A stretch of 22,414 nucleotides of DNA from JBMYZL01 sp965661765 (GTDB taxonomy: Bacteria; Bacteroidota; Bacteroidia; Flavobacteriales_D; Sanyastnellaceae), in the NCBI GenBank assembly GCA_965661765.1, contig CBFIFE010000046.1, forward strand, positions 1 to 22,414, written 5' to 3'. The position numbers and the translations under genes are program-made. The notes under the pieces are model-generated. The model worked only from the letters and a program-made list of their open reading frames with translations, was not told the DNA's origin and did no database searches. Below, one piece after another: positions 15,847 through 22,414 of the stretch. The first letter of the stretch is position 1. Each line of letters starts with the position of its first letter.

Positions 15847-16620
15847 ATGGAGACTCCTGAGATTTTGGTGCGCGGCGACTACAAGTATGCAGCGGCCGGC
15901 GAGGGCGAGCCTTTGGTGCTGCTGCACGGGCTGTTCGGCGCATTGAGCAACTTTGAGGCGGTTTTGGCCCATTTCAGCCAACACTTTCGCGTGATCATTC
16001 CGATGCTGCCCATTTACGAATTGCCGATGCTCAAGACGAGTGCGGCAGCGATCGCCAAGCACATCGCCGGTTTTGTGGACGACCTCGGCCTGGAGCGTTT
16101 TCACGTGCTGGGCAACAGCCTTGGTGGTCACGTTGCTCTGATCTACACCCGCGATCACCTCGATCGGGTGATGTCCATGACCTTGACGGCTTCCAGCGGG
16201 CTCTACGAAAACGCATTCGGGAACAGTTTTCCGCGGCGGGAGGACAAATCCTTCATTCGGGAAAAGGTCGCGGTGACGTTTTTTGATCCGAAACATGCGA
16301 CGGAGGATTTGGTGGATGAATGTTTCGAGGCCGTCAATAGCCGAGAGAAAGTCCTGCGGATTTTGGCGATTGCCAAATCGGCCATTCGCCACAACATGAC
16401 AAAAGACCTGCCGAAGATGGACATTCCGGTGTGCTTGATATGGGGAAAGAACGACGTGATCACGCCGCCAGAAGTGGCAGAGGATTTCCAGAAGGGTCTG
16501 CCGGATGCCGATTTGTTCTGGATTGACGAATGCGGCCACGCACCCATGATGGAACATCCCGGAAAATTCAACGAACTGCTCGAGGCGTGGATGCGCGGGC
16601 GCGGGTTCATCACCACCTGA
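15847..16620 (+). CDS. Alpha/beta-hydrolase fold protein
   Basis: Predicted soluble serine hydrolase of unknown substrate, 257 residues from the ATG at 15847. The oxyanion-hole HGLFG (27-31), the nucleophile elbow GNSLGG with Ser91, the acid GKND with Asp203 and the base CGH with His231 form a complete triad. A cap region lies at about 118-185. An upstream in-frame ATG at 15814 would add 11 residues, but the region conserved in the family begins near METPEI. Gene neighbourhoods with mraZ and engB are common for this protein in Bacteroidota, yet no role in division is established that I know of. It is transcribed divergently from mraZ and ends 14 bp before engB. Confidence 0.92.
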   Translation: METPEILVRGDYKYAAAGEGEPLVLLHGLFGALSNFEAVLAHFSQHFRVIIPMLPIYELPMLKTSAAAIAKHIAGFVDDLGLERFHVLGNSLGGHVALIYTRDHLDRVMSMTLTASSGLYENAFGNSFPRREDKSFIREKVAVTFFDPKHATEDLVDECFEAVNSREKVLRILAIAKSAIRHNMTKDLPKMDIPVCLIWGKNDVITPPEVAEDFQKGLPDADLFWIDECGHAPMMEHPGKFNELLEAWMRGRGFITT

Positions 16621-16634
16621 ACGATCACCCCAGC

Positions 16635-17246
16635 ATGTCCCTCGACCCCAGCATCAAACAAGCGGAATTTGTCAAGAGCAGTGCGCACCCGAGCGAGTGT
16701 CCGCCGCCTGACCGGCCAGAGTACGCCTTCATCGGCCGGTCGAACGTGGGCAAGAGTTCGCTCATCAACGCACTCGTCGGCAACAAATCCTTGGCGAAGA
16801 CCTCAGGCAGGCCCGGCAAGACGCAGTTGCTGAACCACTTCGACATCAATGATGGGGCATGGTATCTGGTGGATTTGCCGGGGTTTGGCTATGCCAAAGT
16901 CTCGAAATCCAGCCGCGTGAAGTGGCAACGCACGTCCGAGCAATATTTGACGGGGCGGGAGAACTTGATGTGTGTCATGCTTTTGATAGACAGCCGATTG
17001 GAGCCGCAGAAGGTGGACCTCGAGTTCATGGCTTGGATGGGTGAAAACGGGCTGCCTTTTGTGTTGGTGTTCACGAAGCTCGACAAGCTCAACAAGACTG
17101 AACGGGAGGAGTTCCTTCCCCGCTACGAGGCCGAAATGCTGAAGCAATGGCACAAAATGCCGCCGGTTTACGTCACCAGTTCTGAAACGGGGGAGGGCTG
17201 CGCCGAACTCCGCCAGTTCATCGCCCAAACCAACGAGCTCTACTGA
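16635..17246 (+). CDS. engB: Ribosome biogenesis GTPase EngB (YihA/YsxC)
   Basis: TRAFAC-class GTPase needed for large ribosomal subunit assembly. The 203 residues carry the G1 loop GRSNVGKSS (34-42), a G2 region around KTSGRPGKTQ (55-64), G3 DLPGFG (80-85), G4 TKLD (147-150) and a G5-like SSETG. The start at 16635 was chosen because the frame further upstream (to 16530) lies inside the hydrolase gene and adds no family sequence. The 14-bp spacing to the hydrolase suggests one transcript. Its stop faces the converging accessory operon. Confidence 0.97.
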   Translation: MSLDPSIKQAEFVKSSAHPSECPPPDRPEYAFIGRSNVGKSSLINALVGNKSLAKTSGRPGKTQLLNHFDINDGAWYLVDLPGFGYAKVSKSSRVKWQRTSEQYLTGRENLMCVMLLIDSRLEPQKVDLEFMAWMGENGLPFVLVFTKLDKLNKTEREEFLPRYEAEMLKQWHKMPPVYVTSSETGEGCAELRQFIAQTNELY

Positions 17247-17447
17247 ACCCTCGGAATTGCTGGGTGCTTGGGTTGTTCACGATTTCGATGCCATCGGATT
17301 GTATGATGCGGATTTCGTGCCTATGATATTCTGAACCAAGAGGATCTGGACGGAGCCAGATAGAGGCAAGGCCATCCGAGTATAGACCGGTTGATGAGTT
17401 GAAAGTGCCACCGATAACTTGAGAGGAATAAAATGAATCTCATTGGA
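17247..17447. other. Convergent intergenic region
   Basis: A 201-bp non-coding stretch between the converging engB and lipoprotein genes. A perfect 6-bp stem with a 6-nt loop (ATCTGG-CCAGAT, 17344-17361) is present but lacks a following T tract on either strand, so I do not call it an intrinsic terminator. A diverged direct repeat (GATTTCGATGCC at 17281 and GATTTCGTGCC at 17311) is also visible. The change from GC-rich to more A+T-rich sequence falls here. Confidence 0.5.
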
Positions 17448-18245
17448 TTAATCTCGAACGCAGCGCACGGAATGTCCAGTTCGATCAAAAGTATAGCCTC
17501 GAGTGGCCCTCGAATCATTTTGTTCAACACTTCGGAACCATGGGGTACTGTCATCGTCAGTCGGTGAGCTCCACCATATGCCAAAGAGACCCCAATCTGG
17601 GGGATTTGCATATTCTCCGGACTTATATCTTGCTCTGCCCGGCAAGCCCTTAAACACGCTGACCCAACTGCCATCCCATGGAGGGGAGTCAAAAGGCGAA
17701 GATTTCAATATTTTGCCCACACTCCTTCGTTTTCCTTCGCTGTTTGCCTCTTCAGGCGAGAGTCCCAATTCCATTTCAAGTTGCATCCATTCCTCATCTG
17801 AAGGAACATGCCATCCAACAGGGCACAGGCCACGTGCATCCTTGACTGCATACCAATTGTACAACCTACCGTACAATTCAAGGTTGACCGCTGAATCCAA
17901 AAGAATTGCTTGGGCACCCTGGTTGGTGGTTGACCAACTGTCATCATCTAAATTGCCAGGAATGTCATCACCATTTGAATACTTGGCAGTTCTGAGATTC
18001 TCTGCAAACCAGCATTGAATTCCAATTCCTACGGTTTCGTAGGTGTAGCCATTGAATTCTACAGGTTTACAATTGGGAATGGAACAATCTTCACCCATCC
18101 ACCCTTCTTCACAAATGCATTCCCAGTCATCGCACACCCCACCGTTCAAACACTCGTGATAGTCGCACGGATCAATGCGACAAGCAACCAAGATCAGCAT
18201 CATTAGAAAGAGCGAGAAATGAGCGCAGGTGCTGGTGGGACTCAT
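17448..18245 (-). CDS. Predicted lipoprotein with EGF-like module and FISUMP domain
   Basis: Envelope lipoprotein of unknown function, 265 residues. The start at 18245 gives a signal peptide ending in the lipobox LVAC with the lipidated Cys at 22. Next comes an EGF-like module (about 27-54) with six cysteines spaced C-x4-C-x5-C-x4-C-x-C-x8-C. The remainder matches the Fibrobacter-succinogenes-major-paralogue (FISUMP) pattern: CWFAENLRT, YGRLYNWYAV, LCPVGWHVPSDEEW, a WWSS segment and the ending SVRCVRD. FISUMP proteins are common in Bacteroidota and Fibrobacterota and are thought to be surface-exposed. A longer frame to 18419 would bury the signal peptide and was rejected. Paralogous to the next upstream gene. 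Confidence 0.9.
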   Translation of the reverse strand: MSPTSTCAHFSLFLMMLILVACRIDPCDYHECLNGGVCDDWECICEEGWMGEDCSIPNCKPVEFNGYTYETVGIGIQCWFAENLRTAKYSNGDDIPGNLDDDSWSTTNQGAQAILLDSAVNLELYGRLYNWYAVKDARGLCPVGWHVPSDEEWMQLEMELGLSPEEANSEGKRRSVGKILKSSPFDSPPWDGSWVSVFKGLPGRARYKSGEYANPPDWGLFGIWWSSPTDDDSTPWFRSVEQNDSRATRGYTFDRTGHSVRCVRD

Positions 18246-18400
18246 CCGATCAGACCAGCTTCGGCAGTCATGGAGAAAAGTGCTCTTAGGTTCGGGAGAA
18301 CTTTTAAGGATGCCCCCACCCGTCCGACTGTCCACCCCTGCTGGCTCCTCATGGAGACACCTGATTTTTTGCTGGTTATTCTGCAAAATAGGCAATGTTT

Positions 18401-19246
18401 TTATAAGTATTTGACGCAACGAATGGCTCCGTATATTTGATCAGCTTCCGGGAAACTTCCCCAGCTGTCGAGAAAAGTAATTTCATTGCCCTCGTCGATG
18501 ATCAAATTGTAATAATTTCCGGTCCATTCAGCCTCCGGATCAAGTATCATGTAGATGGCTCTTTCATCGTCATGAAATGTACCCGAATTCAAATCATAAC
18601 TTCCGGTGGGCACGGCATTGAATCCCCACCAGTCTGTCCCCTCAACGTGCCATCCTTCACGAGACCTCAAAGCTGGACCTAGAAATTCGACATACCGTTT
18701 GATTTCGTCCAAAAAATAGCGCTGCACATCGTAGTAATTCCAGACCCTCCAACCTGTTGGACAAAGCTCCTCTTCTGCCATCCTACGGTAATACAAAAAT
18801 CCAGAATTCGCCCCCTCTACGTACTGCGGGGACAAAGGAGAATTGTCAGGGCGGAGGCTGTCACCGTTTTGAAATCTTTTTGTTTTGAGATCGTCGGCAA
18901 AATAGCACCTGTTCCCAAGCTGAAAAACATCGTAAACGATTCCATAATACTCAACGGGCTCGCATTCCCCATCGGTTTCATGCACGCAGGGCTCAAAGGC
19001 ATTCCCGTCCCAATTCAACGCAGTCGTGTCTTCACATAAGTCTCCCAACTCTGCTACATATCCTTCTGGTGGACCATCCATGCATGACCATTTTCGGTTC
19101 TTCACTCGCCCGAGCCCATCACCGTCATTGTCACGGTAATAGACTTGCAGCTCCTTGCAGGGGCGACCATCCAAGTCCCAGTAATCGCAACCGGTGAGTC
19201 CTGCACAGAATGCTGAAAACAAAATCAAGCCATTAATTCGAATCAT
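18401..19246 (-). CDS. Predicted lipoprotein with Asp-rich repeat and diverged FISUMP-like domain
   Basis: Envelope lipoprotein of unknown function, 281 residues. The signal peptide ends in LTGC, with lipidated Cys20. Residues about 35-75 (YYRDNDGDGLG, then SCMDGPPEGYVAELGDLC) resemble the DxDGDG calcium-binding type repeats common in Bacteroidota surface proteins. The C-terminal two-thirds align with the downstream gene (CEPVEYYGIVYD, RCYFADDLKT, LCPTGWRV, final AIRCVKYL), so it is a diverged FISUMP-like domain. The start overlaps the stop of the barrel gene by 14 bp, implying co-translation. Confidence 0.85.
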   Translation of the reverse strand: MIRINGLILFSAFCAGLTGCDYWDLDGRPCKELQVYYRDNDGDGLGRVKNRKWSCMDGPPEGYVAELGDLCEDTTALNWDGNAFEPCVHETDGECEPVEYYGIVYDVFQLGNRCYFADDLKTKRFQNGDSLRPDNSPLSPQYVEGANSGFLYYRRMAEEELCPTGWRVWNYYDVQRYFLDEIKRYVEFLGPALRSREGWHVEGTDWWGFNAVPTGSYDLNSGTFHDDERAIYMILDPEAEWTGNYYNLIIDEGNEITFLDSWGSFPEADQIYGAIRCVKYL

Positions 19247-21332
19247 CTTGAAAGGTGTATTTCATTGAAATCATTGCGCTCAACGGAGCCAATGGCGCAT
19301 AAACTCTCATGTAGTTCGGTTCGTACCACATTCCGTATGGTCGTTCGTTAGGATGCCGGGCCCAATCCCAATCGATATGGTTCTCGATGAATTCTTGCGG
19401 AGCGTATTCGCAAGATAAATGGATCTCCAAGGCTTGGTTGATGGCCAGATTCACGGATGGCCGAATCAAAAAATACCCAGGAGCCCAAATGTCTTCAGCT
19501 TCAAACCATGCATCCAAATCATGCTCTATGTTGGTGTGATAGAAGACGCCTTCAGAAAACGAGACCCATGTTTTTCCGATTCTTTCAACGTCCAATTTCC
19601 ATTGTGTCAACACACGCTTAGGAGAGGAAGACGCCCAACCCACCCCAAGTAAAACTTTGGATCTCGGGGCAGCATAGCTCGGTGAAGCGGTCCCCGCTTT
19701 TTGTTCGGTCACGCAATTGAAACTTCCCCGAAGCAAGAATTGCCAGCCGCTCTCGTCGTTTTTCAACTTTACCTGACCGCTGCCTCCTGCGATCCAACTG
19801 CCCTCATGACTCATCGCAATCCCGAAGGGTGCTTCCACGACATTAACACCGTAACTCTCCGGGTCGGGTCGGCTCACCATACCATGGTTCCATTTTCTGT
19901 CAAAGTATCCCAGGAGTGGAGCCACTTGAACATCAACGGATTTGTTGTTCAACTTTAAGGTTAACCACCAGCGTGATTGCCAGTATGTGGCTGATTCAAA
20001 GGGCAATTGCCTGGGCACTGGCATGAAGAGACCATTGTCTGTTCGAGCAATCAATGGTGCTGGGTTGAGGTAGGATGACCACTCACGGTAGAGCGGGTTT
20101 GGCATTCTCCAGCCATGAACCAACGAACACTCAAATCCGCCATTTGAACGTCCATTGGATTGGTAGTGAATTAACGCTGTTGGTCTTAGACCGAAAAGGC
20201 TGTTCGCGTCAAGCCTGAATGCTGTCTTGAGTGTTGATTTCGACCTCTCCACCGTGGCGGCCCCAGAAACGGAAAATTCAGCTCCTTCTTGGGCATCAAT
20301 CTGCGCGGGGGTGCTTCCGTTTGTAGCCCATAACAAGCCAGTCAATTGCTGGAATCGTTTGCCGTGAAAGCCCCACTCAATCTGACTTTGCCGTCTCTGA
20401 ACTGTTCGTGTCAAAGAACTCTCCATGTTCATTTTACCCAATGGACTGAGAACACGAAGCACACATGTCCCTGCCCTTTGATGCCAGTCTGAAGATTGGA
20501 GTTTGAAATTCAGTTTCCAAGAAACCGAATCATTCACAAAATCCAGTTGCATTGCATGCGACTGCACATTCTCCCTTTGTGCCAGCATGTATGCCTCGTC
20601 GACCAACACAGCCCCCGGAGGCCACCATAAGGACTGATCGTTGATCATGAATTCAACCGGATATTGTGTGCCGACCACTTGCCACATGGGAATCAACTCA
20701 TTGCCGTACAGCCACTCTTCTTGTTGCAAAACGAAGGATTCAGTATTGAATGCCCCACCCTTGCTGACGAACGAACGCATGGAGTACGCCAAACGGCTCG
20801 TCAGCGCTTTCTCAACCCACCCGTAAAACTCGAACTGCCCCATCGGAGGATTGAGATAATCATCACTGAGCGAGATCAAAGAAGGCAATCTCTGACGCCG
20901 CCCATTAGCGCTGAGCAAAACATCACTTCCCTCCGCTTTACGGCGCAAGGCCAAGCCACCATCCAACCTCGCCACTGTCGCGCCCGCGATTCTTGATTGA
21001 ATCATCGTTCCCTGTTCTTTGCCTTCATACGTTTTGTCAAACAAACCGGTTGCGGACAACACCCCCGCAACGGGAAGCTCTCCCGATGGTAGGTTTTTTT
21101 GAACTTCGAGGTCAGATGATTGCCAAAACGAACCTGTGGAATAAATGACAGGAATGGGGATTTCCCCCCAGGCATCTTCAAAAACAGCGTATTGTCGGTT
21201 GAAACCAGCCGGCTCTAAGAAATCGTAGCCCAGCAACCCGTACGCCCTTGAATCAACCTGTGCGGCACAGGTTAACGCAAAATGGGCCACCAAGCAACTC
21301 CAGAGCCCTTTGGTCAAGATGCATCTGTTCAT
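19233..21332 (-). CDS. Predicted outer-membrane beta-barrel protein of unknown family
   Basis: I do not recognise the family. The 699-residue protein starts with a likely Sec signal peptide (about 1-24, cleavage near CAA-QVDS). Much of the rest shows alternating-hydrophobicity strands rich in Trp, Tyr and Phe, and it ends ISMKYTF plus five polar residues, resembling the closing strand of an outer-membrane barrel. An N-terminal non-barrel region (about 30-150) precedes the strands. No TonB box, SusD pairing or TonB-receptor plug is evident. Its ATG overlaps the stop of the sorting-domain protein by 4 bp (ATGA). The context suggests a role in translocating or anchoring the neighbouring surface proteins. 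Confidence 0.7.
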   Translation of the reverse strand: MNRCILTKGLWSCLVAHFALTCAAQVDSRAYGLLGYDFLEPAGFNRQYAVFEDAWGEIPIPVIYSTGSFWQSSDLEVQKNLPSGELPVAGVLSATGLFDKTYEGKEQGTMIQSRIAGATVARLDGGLALRRKAEGSDVLLSANGRRQRLPSLISLSDDYLNPPMGQFEFYGWVEKALTSRLAYSMRSFVSKGGAFNTESFVLQQEEWLYGNELIPMWQVVGTQYPVEFMINDQSLWWPPGAVLVDEAYMLAQRENVQSHAMQLDFVNDSVSWKLNFKLQSSDWHQRAGTCVLRVLSPLGKMNMESSLTRTVQRRQSQIEWGFHGKRFQQLTGLLWATNGSTPAQIDAQEGAEFSVSGAATVERSKSTLKTAFRLDANSLFGLRPTALIHYQSNGRSNGGFECSLVHGWRMPNPLYREWSSYLNPAPLIARTDNGLFMPVPRQLPFESATYWQSRWWLTLKLNNKSVDVQVAPLLGYFDRKWNHGMVSRPDPESYGVNVVEAPFGIAMSHEGSWIAGGSGQVKLKNDESGWQFLLRGSFNCVTEQKAGTASPSYAAPRSKVLLGVGWASSSPKRVLTQWKLDVERIGKTWVSFSEGVFYHTNIEHDLDAWFEAEDIWAPGYFLIRPSVNLAINQALEIHLSCEYAPQEFIENHIDWDWARHPNERPYGMWYEPNYMRVYAPLAPLSAMISMKYTFQDDSN

Positions 21333-22414
21333 TGGACAATGAATTTTTTGACCTCCCCACTTGCATTTTTGACGAAGTAAATGGCCGGGGCCAAGTGGTC
21401 AATTTGCATACACAATTCCTGTTTCGGCCAGGGCGTCAACCAGACGCCCTGTGCATTGTAAACACCAACCGGCCTTTCTTCGGGACTGTCGATTCGAATG
21501 CAGATGAAATCTCGTGATGGATTGGGGTACAATGAAGATATTTGAATTTGCTCAAATTCTGGAATATCAACCATTTCTTGCGTTGGAATTTCTGTGATGT
21601 TTGAATGAACATTGACGGTTTGCGACCGCAAGGCATCAATCCAAATCGTGTACAGAGCGAATTGAAACTCATTTCCTGGACGAGGCATGGGCGCAATATC
21701 TCCGTTCTGAATCGTCAAGGAATCCAGGTGAATTTCCACACCTGAAATGGGGTCCACAACTTTTGAATTGAAACCTATCAACTGCTCCCATAGTGAGTCA
21801 TTGAAGTCGAATTCAACCTCAGTTATTCCGTAATCCAGTGCAACGTCAGACCATTCCAAACCATGTGGACAAAGCCAATCGCCGATGGAGTTAGGCACCA
21901 GAGTGTCCAGCACATCTTCTTGGCTGAAGGTCTTGTTGAAGATCAACCCATAGTTCAACAGGTGACTGGGGTCTCCGAAGACCGTCCCGAAATCAACGAG
22001 ACTATCGTTCATTGAAGAGCTTCCGCCAATGGCTAAGAAGATAGGCGTGGTCACTGGATTGCGTGGCAATTCGTTCTCCAAGAACTGACAGGTTTCAATG
22101 AAATTGGAGAGGATTTGCTGAGTGCGAAGGATTGATGAATCCACGCCGGCAGTCCCGAACCAATCAAAACCAGCTCCAGACCCTTCCCGGGCTGCGATGA
22201 CTGTCTGAATCAGCTGTACGTTTCTACGACCTACAGGGCTCCAGATCGACCGACCAAACCCCATTTCGCTACAGTATTTGGGCATGTCAGAAGGGGGGGA
22301 GTCCTCAAAAGTCTCCCCCAAGGAGTCTTTTGCAAAGGCGTAGATGTCGCTACCATAACAACTCTGACAATAAACATCGACGTATTCGTAGCTGACGTCG
22401 GCGGAATCCATTCC
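21329..22414 (-). CDS. Secreted protein with type IX secretion C-terminal sorting domain (5' end outside window)
   Basis: The frame is open to the window edge, so the true start and signal peptide are not visible. About 361 C-terminal residues are present. The last 70 or so match a type A sorting domain of the type IX secretion system: SSLYPNPSRDF, a VGVYNAQGVWL strand pair, LAPAIYFVK and a final VKKFIVQ. Such domains direct export across the outer membrane and cell-surface attachment or release. The upstream part, with several cysteines (YCQSC, KYC, ETC, WLC), was not recognised as a known enzyme family. The stop overlaps the barrel gene start (ATGA), so it is the upstream partner in the same operon. 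Confidence 0.87.
   Translation of the reverse strand, partial: GMDSADVSYEYVDVYCQSCYGSDIYAFAKDSLGETFEDSPPSDMPKYCSEMGFGRSIWSPVGRRNVQLIQTVIAAREGSGAGFDWFGTAGVDSSILRTQQILSNFIETCQFLENELPRNPVTTPIFLAIGGSSSMNDSLVDFGTVFGDPSHLLNYGLIFNKTFSQEDVLDTLVPNSIGDWLCPHGLEWSDVALDYGITEVEFDFNDSLWEQLIGFNSKVVDPISGVEIHLDSLTIQNGDIAPMPRPGNEFQFALYTIWIDALRSQTVNVHSNITEIPTQEMVDIPEFEQIQISSLYPNPSRDFICIRIDSPEERPVGVYNAQGVWLTPWPKQELCMQIDHLAPAIYFVKNASGEVKKFIVQ

Noticed and set aside
16530..16634. Longer EngB start inside the hydrolase gene.
   Set aside because: It would add 35 residues with no family counterpart; the 16635 ATG yields the usual length.
17344..17361. Hairpin ATCTGG-6 nt-CCAGAT as a bidirectional terminator between converging genes.
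   Set aside because: The stem is only 6 bp and has no T run on either side.
18246..18419. Longer start for the EGF/FISUMP lipoprotein at 18419.
   Set aside because: It would place the signal peptide and lipobox at residues 59-80, incompatible with lipoprotein export.

Overview
The window is a segment of a Bacteroidota chromosome, probably Flavobacteriales or a close, unusually GC-rich relative. The reasons are the gene order of its division and cell-wall cluster, the Bacteroidota-type FtsZ tail (FLHDNVD), a PASTA-ended PBP, a type IX secretion sorting domain, FISUMP-type lipoproteins and the lack of Shine-Dalgarno sites. It splits into a dense housekeeping part (1-17,246) and a more A+T-rich accessory part (about 17,250-22,414). 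One run of N (5515-5613) is an assembly gap.

Minus strand, 15,643 down to 117, in transcription order: mraZ, rsmH, ftsL-like, ftsI/PBP, murE, mraY, murD, ftsW, murG (truncated by the gap), murC (start lost in the gap), ftsQ, ftsA, ftsZ. Most junctions overlap by 1-4 bp (TGATG or ATGA) or are 3-4 bp apart, so the cluster looks like one translationally coupled operon. Its steps are Mur ligase reactions, lipid I and II formation, SEDS/PBP polymerisation, and FtsQ/FtsA/FtsZ assembly. Two junctions are loose: murD-ftsW (232 bp, filled with 8-9-bp repeat arrays) and ftsA-ftsZ (130 bp). A 9-bp array of the same family starts at the ftsZ stop codon.

Divergent from mraZ, on the plus strand, are an alpha/beta hydrolase and the ribosome-assembly GTPase engB. 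The 203-bp divergent region holds two opposed clusters of TGGG boxes at 10-bp spacing. This is the MraZ operator pattern, and it suggests MraZ controls both directions.

The accessory part is a tight minus-strand set: a secreted protein with a type IX sorting domain (5' end outside the window), a predicted outer-membrane barrel (ATGA overlap), a lipoprotein with an FISUMP-like domain (14-bp overlap), and after 155 bp a second lipoprotein with an EGF-like module and an FISUMP domain. It looks like a surface-exposed export or display locus of unknown function. It is the best candidate here for something undescribed. The repeat arrays locked to stop codons are the most unusual DNA-level structure.
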